Positions 19,012 through 27,551 of a DNA stretch of 64,000 nt are shown here, piece after piece (the stretch's first letter is position 1; each line of letters begins with the position of its first letter). The notes under the pieces were generated by a model that saw nothing but the letters and a program-made list of their open reading frames with translations, was not told the origin of the DNA and searched no databases. The DNA lies in assembly GCF_016583765.1 (NCBI RefSeq), contig NZ_NRRR01000008.1, positions 43,273-107,272 on the forward strand, read 5' to 3'. This DNA is from Chromatium weissei (GTDB taxonomy: Bacteria > Pseudomonadota > Gammaproteobacteria > Chromatiales > Chromatiaceae). Both the position numbers and the translations under genes were made by a program.

Positions 19012-20049
19012 TTACTGCACGGATGATGACGTGGCATCGAATAGATTCACGGTTGCATTGGGTGAAAGTTTGCGAATCCATACGTCTAATTGCGCTAATT
19101 CTGGTGGAAAATTTGCAATTGCCGCCTTCGCCGAGGCGTAACTGGTATGCAAACTGTGAATCAATACAAACCAAGGGCGACCGTGATAGGTTTCTATTTG
19201 AAAATAAATCTCTTTGGGAAGTGATGTGCGTTGCGTATACGCCAATAATTCTTCAAACGAAAAAAAGCCAATGAGCTGTAATGAATATATTCGCTCTTTC
19301 ACTGGCATTTGTTGCGCTGATGCAGCATTAAAATTGCGGTTTTTTGAATGCGAAGACGATGAAGCAGAGTCCGCTACTGACGAAGTTGTTGCAGCATGTT
19401 CAATCGCTGAAGTGGCAAGTTTTTCCGAATCAACTCGCAATTGTCCTATCGTCTCAACTTTTTGTTTTGTAACAACTTCCGAGCCAGTGATCGGTTTTGC
19501 AATCAACGCTGGTTTCAATGGCAATTCAAGATGAGATGTGGATGTTTCCGTTGTTGTCGATTGAGTTGAACTCAGCTCTGCAACTGCTTCAGACAATTGC
19601 TGCAATCGTTCCTGTATCACTTGATTTTGAATTGCGTTATCTGGTGGTTGGCGTTGCAGCGTGTTGCTCATATCACGCAATTCAGCAATGTCATTATTCA
19701 ATTGCTGTTGTGCCTGCGCAAGTTGAATATAAAATATCGTCAATGCCACTGTGGTGATCAGCGCCAGCGCCGATAATACGCCAATTAAAATAGTACGAGT
19801 ACGCTTGAAATGTGTTTCGTTTGCACTCTGTTTTTTATTGAGTTGACTCAGAATGCGCTGTTGTTCATCGTCCATATCTGCAATGCGCGTGGCAAATGTC
19901 ACTTCTGCTGTTTGTAGCGCCATGCGCTGCTGTTCTAGCGCCACAGTTAAACGTGCCAGCCGCGTTGCTTGATCACTTAATTGATTCAAAATCAGCGGAT
20001 CGGTTGGTGGATTTTCTTCAATTGTATTGTCATCAAAGAATGCTGACAT
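19012..20049 (-). CDS. Single-pass membrane protein with coiled coils and SPOR-like C-terminus
   Basis: A 345-residue protein. Residues 1-85 are cytoplasmic and coiled coil, with one membrane segment at about 88-108 (GVLSALALITTVALTIFYIQ). A periplasmic coiled coil (about 110-165) follows, then a Ser/Thr-rich linker. The C-terminal region from about 262 (YSLQLIGFFSFEELLAY to PWFVLIHSLHTSYASAKAAI) has the SPOR-domain pattern, a peptidoglycan-binding fold common in division and envelope proteins. The architecture resembles DamX or other SPOR proteins without being a clear member. Downstream of pabB by 101 bases; role in envelope or septum is inference. Confidence 0.65.
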   Translation of the reverse strand: MSAFFDDNTIEENPPTDPLILNQLSDQATRLARLTVALEQQRMALQTAEVTFATRIADMDDEQQRILSQLNKKQSANETHFKRTRTILIGVLSALALITTVALTIFYIQLAQAQQQLNNDIAELRDMSNTLQRQPPDNAIQNQVIQERLQQLSEAVAELSSTQSTTTETSTSHLELPLKPALIAKPITGSEVVTKQKVETIGQLRVDSEKLATSAIEHAATTSSVADSASSSSHSKNRNFNAASAQQMPVKERIYSLQLIGFFSFEELLAYTQRTSLPKEIYFQIETYHGRPWFVLIHSLHTSYASAKAAIANFPPELAQLDVWIRKLSPNATVNLFDATSSSVQ

Positions 20050-20150
20050 TGTTGTTTTTACTCCAGTTGATTCGCAGAAATAAAACGGCGGTTTTGGCAG
20101 TTGTCAGTCAAAAGATTGTCGTTCTGACTATTGCGCATTGATGACTTTTT

Positions 20151-21521
20151 TCAATTGCGCATCTGTTCTAATAGTTCTAATAACGCGGCTGCTTTGTCGG
20201 CAGTTTCTTCATATTCATCTGCGGCATTAGAATCTGCCACAATTCCACCGCCAGCCCAAAATCGCGTGCTGCCAGCGGAGTGAATCAGTGTGCGAATGGC
20301 AATGTTGGTATCCATTGCGCCGTCATATCCTAAATAACCCATTGCGCCGCAATAGACTCCGCGGCGCTGTGGTTCTAATTCTTCAATAATTTCCATTGCC
20401 CGTTGTTTGGGCGCTCCCGTAATTGAACCGCCCGGAAAACATGCGCGTAATAAATCCAATGCAGAATGTTGTGCTGTCAATTGTCCGGTGATGGTGCTCA
20501 CTAAATGATGTACGCGTGTATACGATTCGATGGTAAATAATTGAGGTACGCGAATGCTTCCCGGTATACAAACTTGCCCTAAATCATTGCGCAATAAATC
20601 GACAATCATTAGATTTTCAGCGCGATTTTTTGGACTGCGCTGCAATGTTTGAGCAAGTTGTTCATCATGCGAAGCGTGACTGCTGCGCGGGCAGGTGCCT
20701 TTGATTGGCTGCGTTTTCACCATGCCGTTGCGCACCTGTAAAAAACGCTCCGGCGATGAACACAACACCTGACATTCCGCTGGCGCGAAATAGGCGCTAA
20801 ACGGTGCGGGATTCAGCACGCGCAAACGTTGATACGCATTCCAAGGATCGCCATCAGCCTCCACTGCGAACCGCCGCGCCAAATTCACCTGATAGCAATC
20901 GCCAGCCACGAGATAACGCTGAATGCGCGCAATCGCGGCGAGATATTGCGCTCGCGTCATATTGGTACGCACCGGCTCGCGTACTCGATAACGCATTGAA
21001 TGTTGAGTGTTTACGGTAGTTTCTGCGTGCGCAAATTGTGCGGCGTAGTGCGCTAATCGTGCGGAATTGGTTCCAACCAGATGCGCGGATTGTTCTTGAT
21101 GATCGACGACCAGCGCCCAATCGTAAAAACCAATCGCCATCTCGGGAATGTTTTCAGTGTTTTGCGCTCGGCTCGGCAGACGGCGTAAACGACGCGCTAA
21201 GTCATAACCGAAATAACCAATGGCTCCACCGATAAACGGCAATTCAGTCGTATTCGTGCGGGGTGCGCCGAGAATTTCGCCCACCAGCGCCAGCGGATCG
21301 GCTTGTGAAATGCGTTCGCCACGCGCCGAGCGAATGCGCGTGTTGCCACCGTGCGTCACCAGCGTGGTGAGTGGATCGGCACTCAAAATGTCATAACGAC
21401 CTTGATGAATGTGCGGATGTCCGCTGTCGAGAAAGACCGGCCACGCATCCTTTAATAACGCTGCAAATCGCAACGCACTGTCGGGCTGATACGCAAGTTG
21501 TTGTACAAATGAAGAAGTCAT
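20151..21521 (-). CDS. pabB: Aminodeoxychorismate synthase component I
   Basis: Makes 4-amino-4-deoxychorismate from chorismate and ammonia for folate synthesis, with PabA as glutaminase. The 456-residue chorismate-binding enzyme carries KTQPIKGTCPR, in which the Lys of PIKGT separates PabB from anthranilate synthase (PIAGT). Also present are ENLMIVDLLRNDLGQVC, the PGGSITGAPK motif and GGGIVADSNAADEYEE near the C-terminus. No pabA is adjacent. The ATG at 21521 gives a normal-length N-terminal domain. It is divergent from the large GGDEF gene. Confidence 0.93.
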   Translation of the reverse strand: MTSSFVQQLAYQPDSALRFAALLKDAWPVFLDSGHPHIHQGRYDILSADPLTTLVTHGGNTRIRSARGERISQADPLALVGEILGAPRTNTTELPFIGGAIGYFGYDLARRLRRLPSRAQNTENIPEMAIGFYDWALVVDHQEQSAHLVGTNSARLAHYAAQFAHAETTVNTQHSMRYRVREPVRTNMTRAQYLAAIARIQRYLVAGDCYQVNLARRFAVEADGDPWNAYQRLRVLNPAPFSAYFAPAECQVLCSSPERFLQVRNGMVKTQPIKGTCPRSSHASHDEQLAQTLQRSPKNRAENLMIVDLLRNDLGQVCIPGSIRVPQLFTIESYTRVHHLVSTITGQLTAQHSALDLLRACFPGGSITGAPKQRAMEIIEELEPQRRGVYCGAMGYLGYDGAMDTNIAIRTLIHSAGSTRFWAGGGIVADSNAADEYEETADKAAALLELLEQMRN

Positions 21522-21642
21522 TGCGGAATAAATCGATTAAAAATAAAGGGTTTACGGTGAAATTGAATGCCTAGCGGTGCATTTTCCATAATCGCCTTAA
21601 ACTGTCATTCATACCCACTCGGATGAGCAGCGGTTACGTTCG

Positions 21643-24600
21643 ATGAAAACACTCAAAACCCTTGCCAAACATTCTTGGCTCGCGTGGTCACTGCTCATCT
21701 GTGGCTTATTCGTGACCACGCTGATGAGCATTCAAGTCAAACGTGGTCTCGAAGCTGCTGCCATGCGCCAATTCGCCTTTGATTGCGATCAGGTCACACT
21801 CAAAATTCACGAACGCCTGTCCGCTTATGCGTTGATTTTGCGCGGCGCGGCGGGATTATTTGCCGCTTCAGATGATGTGAGTCGTCAAGAATGGCACGAT
21901 TATGTCGAAATGCTGAATCCGGCGCGGACGGTCTCTGGCATTCAAGGCATTGGCTTTGCGCAACGCATCGCACCCAACCAACTTGCCGACCATATCGCCA
22001 GCATTCGCGCTGAAGGTTTTTCCAATTACCACCTGTATCCGACAGGAGAACGCGAAAGCTACAGCGCAATTATTTATTTAGAGCCATTTCGAGATCGCAA
22101 TTTGCGGGCGTTTGGCTACGACATGTTCTCCGAACCAGTGCGGCGCGCAGCGATGGAGCAGGCGCGAGACAGCGGGCGATCAGCATTAACCGGCAAGGTG
22201 TTGTTAGTACAGGAAACGCAGACTGACGTACAGACTGGAACGCTGATGTATTTTCCGGTGTATCGCAACAAAGTGCCGATAGATACCGTAGAACAACGAC
22301 GCGCCGCACTACTCGGCTGGATATACAGCCCGTATCGCATGAACGATCTGATGAGCGGCATTCTGGGCGACTGGGCGCATCAACAGGGTCAATTTGTGCA
22401 ATTTCACCTTTACGACGGCAGCCAAGCGCGCCCCGAAGCACTGCTGTTCAGAAACCACGAATTCATGCAAATTCATCCCTCTGCATCGTTGCAAGTGCAA
22501 CGAACGATTGATTTTCACGGCACCAAATGGCTGCTGACCTTCGATCAAATTTCCGCAATTCACGGCATGAAGAATGTCTGGATCACCGCAATCGCCGGCA
22601 CGGTGCTCAGTAGCCTGCTGTTCGGATTAACGCTGTCACTTCTGCGCACGCGTGCCAGCATTCGCCTCGAACGCGAATTGACCGAAAAACTGTGGCGACG
22701 TGAACGCGCATTGAAAGAAAGTGAATTTCGCTGGCGCTTTGCGCTCGAAGGTGCGGGCGATGGACTGATGGATTGGAGTCTGGAAGAAGATCGCGTGTTC
22801 TATTCACGGCGCTGGAAAACTCTGCTCGGTTTTGCTCGAAGCGACATTGGCGATCAACTTAACGAATGGACGAGCCGCGTTCATCCAGACGATCTGGGAA
22901 AAGTCTGGGCAACGCTACTGGCATATTTTGACAGTGAAATTCGGCATTACGTCAGTGAATACCGCATGATCTGTAAAGACGGCAGTTGGAAATGTTTTCT
23001 CGCTCGCGGCATGGTGGTGAATCGCAATGCCACTGGTCAGCCGCTGCGCATGATCGTCACGCACACTGACATCACCGACCGCCGCCGCACCACTGAACAA
23101 CTGCAACTCGCTGCCAGCGTCTTCGTTCACGCCCGCGAAGGCATCATGATTACCGATGCCAATGGCACGATTCTTGATGTCAACGCGGCCTTCACCTACA
23201 TCACCGGCTATCACCACGACGAAGTCATCGGACGCAATCCGCGCCTTCTCAAATCCAATCGCCACGATGCTGAGTTTTATACCGCGATGTGGCGCAGCCT
23301 GATTGATGAAGGGCAATGGATCGGCGAAACCTGGAATCGCCGCAAAAATGGCGAAGTCTACGCACAGATGCAGACCATCAGCGCCGTGCGTAACGCTCAG
23401 GGCACGACGCAACATTACGTCTCGCTCATGTCCGACATCACGTCGATGAAAGAACATCAGCGCCAGCTCGAATACATCGCCCATTACGACGCGCTCACTT
23501 CGCTGCCCAATCGCCTGCTTTTGGCTTATCGACTCGATCAAGCGATGACGCAAACCAAACGCCGCCAGCAAAGTTTGGCAGTGGTTTATCTTGATCTCGA
23601 CGGCTTCAAAGCCATCAACGACAACCATGGTCACGACGCGGGCGATCAATTGCTGATGACCGTCGCCACACGCATGAAACAGAACCTGCGCGATTGCGAC
23701 ACCTTGGCGCGGCTCGGTGGCGATGAATTCGTCGCAGTGTTGGTTGATTTAGAACATTCCGCCTGTTGCGTGCCGATGCTGACGCGGCTACTGCGCGCCG
23801 CCGCGCAACCCGTGCATTTCGATGATCTCGTGTTGCAGGTCTCCGCCAGTATCGGCGTGACCTTTTATCCGCAATTTGATGACGTGAATGCGGATCAACT
23901 GCTGCGGCAAGCCGATCAAGCGATGTATCAAGCCAAACTCTCCGGCAAAAATCGTTATCAATGTTTCGATGCGCGCCAGCCCAGCCTCACCAACCATAAT
24001 GAAAACCACATCGAACGCATTCGCCTCGCACTCCATCAAGGCGAGCTGGCACTTCGCTATCAACCGCAGGTCAACATGCGCACCGGCGCGATCATCGGTC
24101 TCTCCGCCCAACTCGGCTGGCAACATTCCGAACGCGGCTGGCTGCCAGCCTCAACCTTCATGCCGCTGTTGGACAATCAGTCACTCGCCATTGACATCAA
24201 CATCTGGGTTATCAACACCCTGCTGACACAACTCGACATTTGGCAGCGCCAGCAACTCAGCATTCAAGTCAAAATCAATTTTGGAATCAACACCCTGCAA
24301 CAGCAGCAACTGATTCCACATCTGCAAACGCAATTACTGGCGCATTCGCACCTTTCACCCAATCTGCTGCGACTGGAAATCACCGAAGCGCAGGCACTGA
24401 CCAATTTGACACACACCGCGATTTTGATTGATGCCTGTCGTGCGCTGGGCGTGGGCTGCACGCTTGACGATTTCGGTGCAGGTTACACGGCGCTTGTTTA
24501 TTTGAAGCGGCTGGCCGTGCCACTGCTGAAAATCAATCTTCTGCACGTTCCCAATGTGTTGGACGAACCCGAAGATTTGGCCATTCTCAACAGCATGATC

Positions 24601-25185
24601 GGACTGGCCGCCGCGTTTCACCGTGAAATCATCATCAACGGCGTTGAATCGCAAGAACAAGGCAATCTGCTACTGCAACTGGGTTGTCCATTAGCGCAGG
24701 GCAACGGAATTGCACCGGCGATGAATGCCGAGGCGCTCGCACACTGGATGCAGCACTGGCACGCGCCACTGGCTTGGTTACATCAACAGGCACTCAACCG
24801 CGATGCGCTGCCGTTGCTGTTTGCCTCGGTCGGGCATCGCGCTTGGATGCGTGCGATTGATGAATCAGCGCAACAGCACACCAACACGCGATTGCCCATG
24901 CACGTGCAGGAATGTCATTTCGGACAGTGGCTTGAAAGTGATGGTGTGACCTGTTACGGGCATCTGCCGAATTTTCAGGCACTTGTGAAGATTCACCACG
25001 AATTACACGCGCTGGCGCAGCAATTATTGCAGGACGCGCAAAACGTAGAACATCGAGAAGAAAACATCCTGTCACAGCGAATGCAGTTGCATCAGTTGCA
25101 AAAACGACTGTTAACGCACATCGAGGAGCTGTTAAAAAAATCCCGCCAGACGGCGGGATTGGAGAAGAAAGCGCGGTCATTTTAA
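21643..25185 (+). CDS. CHASE-PAS-PAS-GGDEF protein with degenerate EAL and CZB-like tail
   Basis: An 1180-residue membrane sensor. Membrane segments lie at about 14-32 and 315-340 and bracket a periplasmic CHASE domain (GIQGIGFAQRI, YLEPFRDRNLRAFGYDM, SGRSALTGKV). Two PAS domains follow (about 365-490 and 495-610). A GGDEF domain (about 620-780) has RLGGDEF at residue 691 and an inhibitory RxxD site (RDCD) five residues before it, so cyclic di-GMP synthesis is plausible. The EAL-like domain (about 790-1035) is degenerate: the EAL position reads SAQL, DDFGAGY is kept but KID reads KIN. The end (about 1055-1130) resembles a zinc-binding CZB domain with HRAWMRAID and CHFGQWL. Confidence 0.9.
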   Translation: MKTLKTLAKHSWLAWSLLICGLFVTTLMSIQVKRGLEAAAMRQFAFDCDQVTLKIHERLSAYALILRGAAGLFAASDDVSRQEWHDYVEMLNPARTVSGIQGIGFAQRIAPNQLADHIASIRAEGFSNYHLYPTGERESYSAIIYLEPFRDRNLRAFGYDMFSEPVRRAAMEQARDSGRSALTGKVLLVQETQTDVQTGTLMYFPVYRNKVPIDTVEQRRAALLGWIYSPYRMNDLMSGILGDWAHQQGQFVQFHLYDGSQARPEALLFRNHEFMQIHPSASLQVQRTIDFHGTKWLLTFDQISAIHGMKNVWITAIAGTVLSSLLFGLTLSLLRTRASIRLERELTEKLWRRERALKESEFRWRFALEGAGDGLMDWSLEEDRVFYSRRWKTLLGFARSDIGDQLNEWTSRVHPDDLGKVWATLLAYFDSEIRHYVSEYRMICKDGSWKCFLARGMVVNRNATGQPLRMIVTHTDITDRRRTTEQLQLAASVFVHAREGIMITDANGTILDVNAAFTYITGYHHDEVIGRNPRLLKSNRHDAEFYTAMWRSLIDEGQWIGETWNRRKNGEVYAQMQTISAVRNAQGTTQHYVSLMSDITSMKEHQRQLEYIAHYDALTSLPNRLLLAYRLDQAMTQTKRRQQSLAVVYLDLDGFKAINDNHGHDAGDQLLMTVATRMKQNLRDCDTLARLGGDEFVAVLVDLEHSACCVPMLTRLLRAAAQPVHFDDLVLQVSASIGVTFYPQFDDVNADQLLRQADQAMYQAKLSGKNRYQCFDARQPSLTNHNENHIERIRLALHQGELALRYQPQVNMRTGAIIGLSAQLGWQHSERGWLPASTFMPLLDNQSLAIDINIWVINTLLTQLDIWQRQQLSIQVKINFGINTLQQQQLIPHLQTQLLAHSHLSPNLLRLEITEAQALTNLTHTAILIDACRALGVGCTLDDFGAGYTALVYLKRLAVPLLKINLLHVPNVLDEPEDLAILNSMIGLAAAFHREIIINGVESQEQGNLLLQLGCPLAQGNGIAPAMNAEALAHWMQHWHAPLAWLHQQALNRDALPLLFASVGHRAWMRAIDESAQQHTNTRLPMHVQECHFGQWLESDGVTCYGHLPNFQALVKIHHELHALAQQLLQDAQNVEHREENILSQRMQLHQLQKRLLTHIEELLKKSRQTAGLEKKARSF
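25134..25160 (-). terminator. Rho-independent terminator for the leftward RlpA-like gene
   Basis: On the minus strand AATCCCGCC, a 4-base loop (GTCT) and GGCGGGATT form a perfect 9-bp stem followed by more T residues (T tract from the A run at 25134-25140). It lies 63 bases beyond the RlpA-like stop at 25223. It sits inside the last codons of the convergent GGDEF gene, so the same bases are coding on the plus strand. Confidence 0.8.
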
Positions 25186-25222
25186 CCAGCGCAGCATGAT
25201 CAAATGCTGTGCGCTGGTGTGC

Positions 25223-25588
25223 TCATAACGCACGATATTCAATGCGGGCAACGCCGCGATTCAGTATTCCCAGCTCGCTTGCAGCTTCGCGTGACAAATC
25301 AAGAACACGCCCCTTCACAAATGGGCCACGATCATTGACTTTGACCACGACTGAGCGGCCGTTACGGGTATTGGTGACTTCAAGTTTGGTGCCAAGTGGC
25401 AGAGTTTTGTGTGCAGCGGTGAAGTAGTTACGGTTGTAACGCTGACCGCTGGCAGTTTTGCGACCATGAAAACGGTCGTGATAGTAGGAGGCCATGCCTT
25501 TCTGAGTGTGACCGGAGCCAGCCTGTGCATCGCTAATGACGGGTAAAAACAACGTAATCAGCGCAGCGGTTGCAAGTGTCTTCTTCAT
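25223..25588 (-). CDS. RlpA-like double-psi beta-barrel protein, exported
   Basis: A 121-residue protein with an N-terminal signal peptide ([20 protein letters not shown], probable cleavage after DAQA) and a single double-psi beta-barrel of the RlpA type. Marks are [51 protein letters not shown] and [10 protein letters not shown]. The catalytic Asp of RlpA-type lytic transglycosylases falls in NDRGPF, and the His of [10 protein letters not shown] is kept. It lacks a lipobox and the SPOR domain of full RlpA, so it is a minimal secreted form. Start is ATG 25588; an in-frame TTG at 25600 is an alternative. Terminator at 25134-25160. Confidence 0.85.
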   Translation of the reverse strand: MKKTLATAALITLFLPVISDAQAGSGHTQKGMASYYHDRFHGRKTASGQRYNRNYFTAAHKTLPLGTKLEVTNTRNGRSVVVKVNDRGPFVKGRVLDLSREAASELGILNRGVARIEYRAL

Positions 25589-25769
25589 AATTGGTGCCAA
25601 CCTCTTTCGAGAAACGATTCATTCCGAAGGTCAAGGCGGAGCGGAATTGAAATCGGTCGATGTTTAAGGAAAATGCAGTCTACGGGAAAACCCTATACAT
25701 AGAAACCCTAAATTTCGTGCACTGCAACATATGCCGCATTTTCTTCGTTACCATTCTGTTCAATAAACG

Positions 25770-27551
25770 ATGTTAAACAACATGTTACTCGCAGAATTCC
25801 ATTTTATTCGCCCGCTGTGGCTGCTCGCATTGATTCCATTGACGTTATTACTGCTCGCGCTGTGGCGCACGCATTTCAACGACGCGACCATTTGGCGCAA
25901 ATACATTGACCCGCATTTACTGGCGCATCTCATGCGTGGCAGCACCGAGCGCACACGCCGCACTCCATTGATTTTATTAAGCATTGCTTGGTTATTGACC
26001 GTGATTGCGCTGGCAGGGCCGACGTGGCAACGGCTGCCGCAACCCGTATTTGCCGCCAGCCAACAGCGCCTCATCCTGCTCGATTTATCGCCGAGCATGA
26101 ACGCCGCAGATGTCGCGCCCTCGCGGTTGGCACGCGCACGATTTGAAATTCTCGATCTGCTGCGCGGTGCGACTGAAGGACAAACTGCGCTGCTGGCATT
26201 TAGCGCGGAGCCGTTTGTGGTCGCGCCGTTGACTGGCGATGCGCAAACCATCGCCGCGCAGGTTCCATTGTTGACCAGTGCGCTGCTGCCCGTACCCGGC
26301 GCTCGGCGTACCGATTTGGCGTTGCAGCGCGCCGCCGAATTGTTGAAACAGGCGCAAGCGCAATCAGCAACCTTGATTCTCGTGACTGATGCTGTGGGCG
26401 AAATTGCCGCGTCCATCACTGCCGCACAGCAACTTGCTGCTGCGGGTCATCGGCTTGCCGTGCTCGCCATCGGCACCACCAAGGGCGCACCCGTTCCCAA
26501 TGCCAACGGCGGCGGGTTCGCGCAAAACGCCGACGGCAGCATGATGTTGGCGCAATTCGACATCGACAATCTGCGCACACTCGCCGCTGCCGGTCATGGC
26601 ATTGAGATCACTGCCGACATCGGCGATGTCGACACACAAAGGCTGCTCGCGTTGGGCGCATCACGACAGAATGCCACCGCAACCGCATTGACTGCCGATC
26701 AATGGCGCGAAATGGGCGCATGGCTGTTATTGCCGGTGTTGGGATTGGCAGCGTTGGCCTTTCGGCGCGGCTGGTTATTACCGGCATTGCTGCTGGCGCT
26801 GCTGCTGCCATCGCCACCGAGTGACGCGAGCGACTGGGCAAATTGGTGGCAACGCGCCGATCAACGCGCTGCGCAGCAAATTGAACGCGGCGCGGCGGAA
26901 TATCGCGCTGGCAATTTTCAAGCAGCGTTCGACGCGCTCACCGACGTAAACGGCGCGGAGGCGGATTACAACCGAGGCAATGCGCTGGCGCGACTCGGAC
27001 GTTTGGAAGAAGCGGCGACGGCGTATCAAAACACGTTGCGGCAAATGCCCGATCATGTTGATGCACAACACAATTTGAAGCAGGTGCGCGAGCAATTGGC
27101 GAAGCAAAAATCGTCACAGTCGTCATCGGCTTCCGATCAGAAACAGAATGAATCATTCGATAAAAAACAAAATGAAAATCAAGCTAAAACGCAGAATGCT
27201 GGCGCGAATCAGCAGTCGTCGAACCAAGACAAATCCGCTGCCGCGTCCAATGCTCAAAAACAAGCTGCTAATCAACAAAATGAACCGAATGCGCAGGAAC
27301 AGCACGCGCCGAGCGCCGCCGATATGACTTCCACTGCTCAAACGGAATCTACTGATAACAAAGAAATTTCCGATAAAACTGATGCCGCTGCGAAAACGGA
27401 AACGGAATTGCAGGAATCGCTCTCGCCGCAACAACGCGAGGAACAACAAGCACTTGATGCGCAATTGCGGCGCGTGCCTGATGATCCGGCGGGGCTGCTG
27501 CGCCAGCGTTTTTTATTACAACATCTGCGCCGTGAGGGTCGTTTGCCATGA
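25770..27551 (+). CDS. BatB/BatC-type fusion: membrane VWA domain plus TPR region
   Basis: A 593-residue protein. N-terminal membrane segments (about 12-30 and 65-85) precede a von Willebrand A domain with the metal-site motif DLSPS (about residue 107) and further MIDAS residues. Another hydrophobic stretch (about 315-345) leads to a TPR region (about 365-440, YRAGNFQAAFDALTDV and NRGNALARLGRLEEAATAYQ). A long Gln/Asn/Lys/Ser-rich tail follows. This joins what are separate BatB and BatC in Bacteroides, a fusion common in proteobacteria. It overlaps batD by 4 bases. The usual moxR, DUF58 and BatA genes are not upstream here. Confidence 0.85.
   Translation: MLNNMLLAEFHFIRPLWLLALIPLTLLLLALWRTHFNDATIWRKYIDPHLLAHLMRGSTERTRRTPLILLSIAWLLTVIALAGPTWQRLPQPVFAASQQRLILLDLSPSMNAADVAPSRLARARFEILDLLRGATEGQTALLAFSAEPFVVAPLTGDAQTIAAQVPLLTSALLPVPGARRTDLALQRAAELLKQAQAQSATLILVTDAVGEIAASITAAQQLAAAGHRLAVLAIGTTKGAPVPNANGGGFAQNADGSMMLAQFDIDNLRTLAAAGHGIEITADIGDVDTQRLLALGASRQNATATALTADQWREMGAWLLLPVLGLAALAFRRGWLLPALLLALLLPSPPSDASDWANWWQRADQRAAQQIERGAAEYRAGNFQAAFDALTDVNGAEADYNRGNALARLGRLEEAATAYQNTLRQMPDHVDAQHNLKQVREQLAKQKSSQSSSASDQKQNESFDKKQNENQAKTQNAGANQQSSNQDKSAAASNAQKQAANQQNEPNAQEQHAPSAADMTSTAQTESTDNKEISDKTDAAAKTETELQESLSPQQREEQQALDAQLRRVPDDPAGLLRQRFLLQHLRREGRLP

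Noticed and set aside
22915..23649. 244-codon minus-strand frame inside the GGDEF gene
   Set aside because: Antisense to well-conserved PAS and GGDEF coding sequence, no family likeness.
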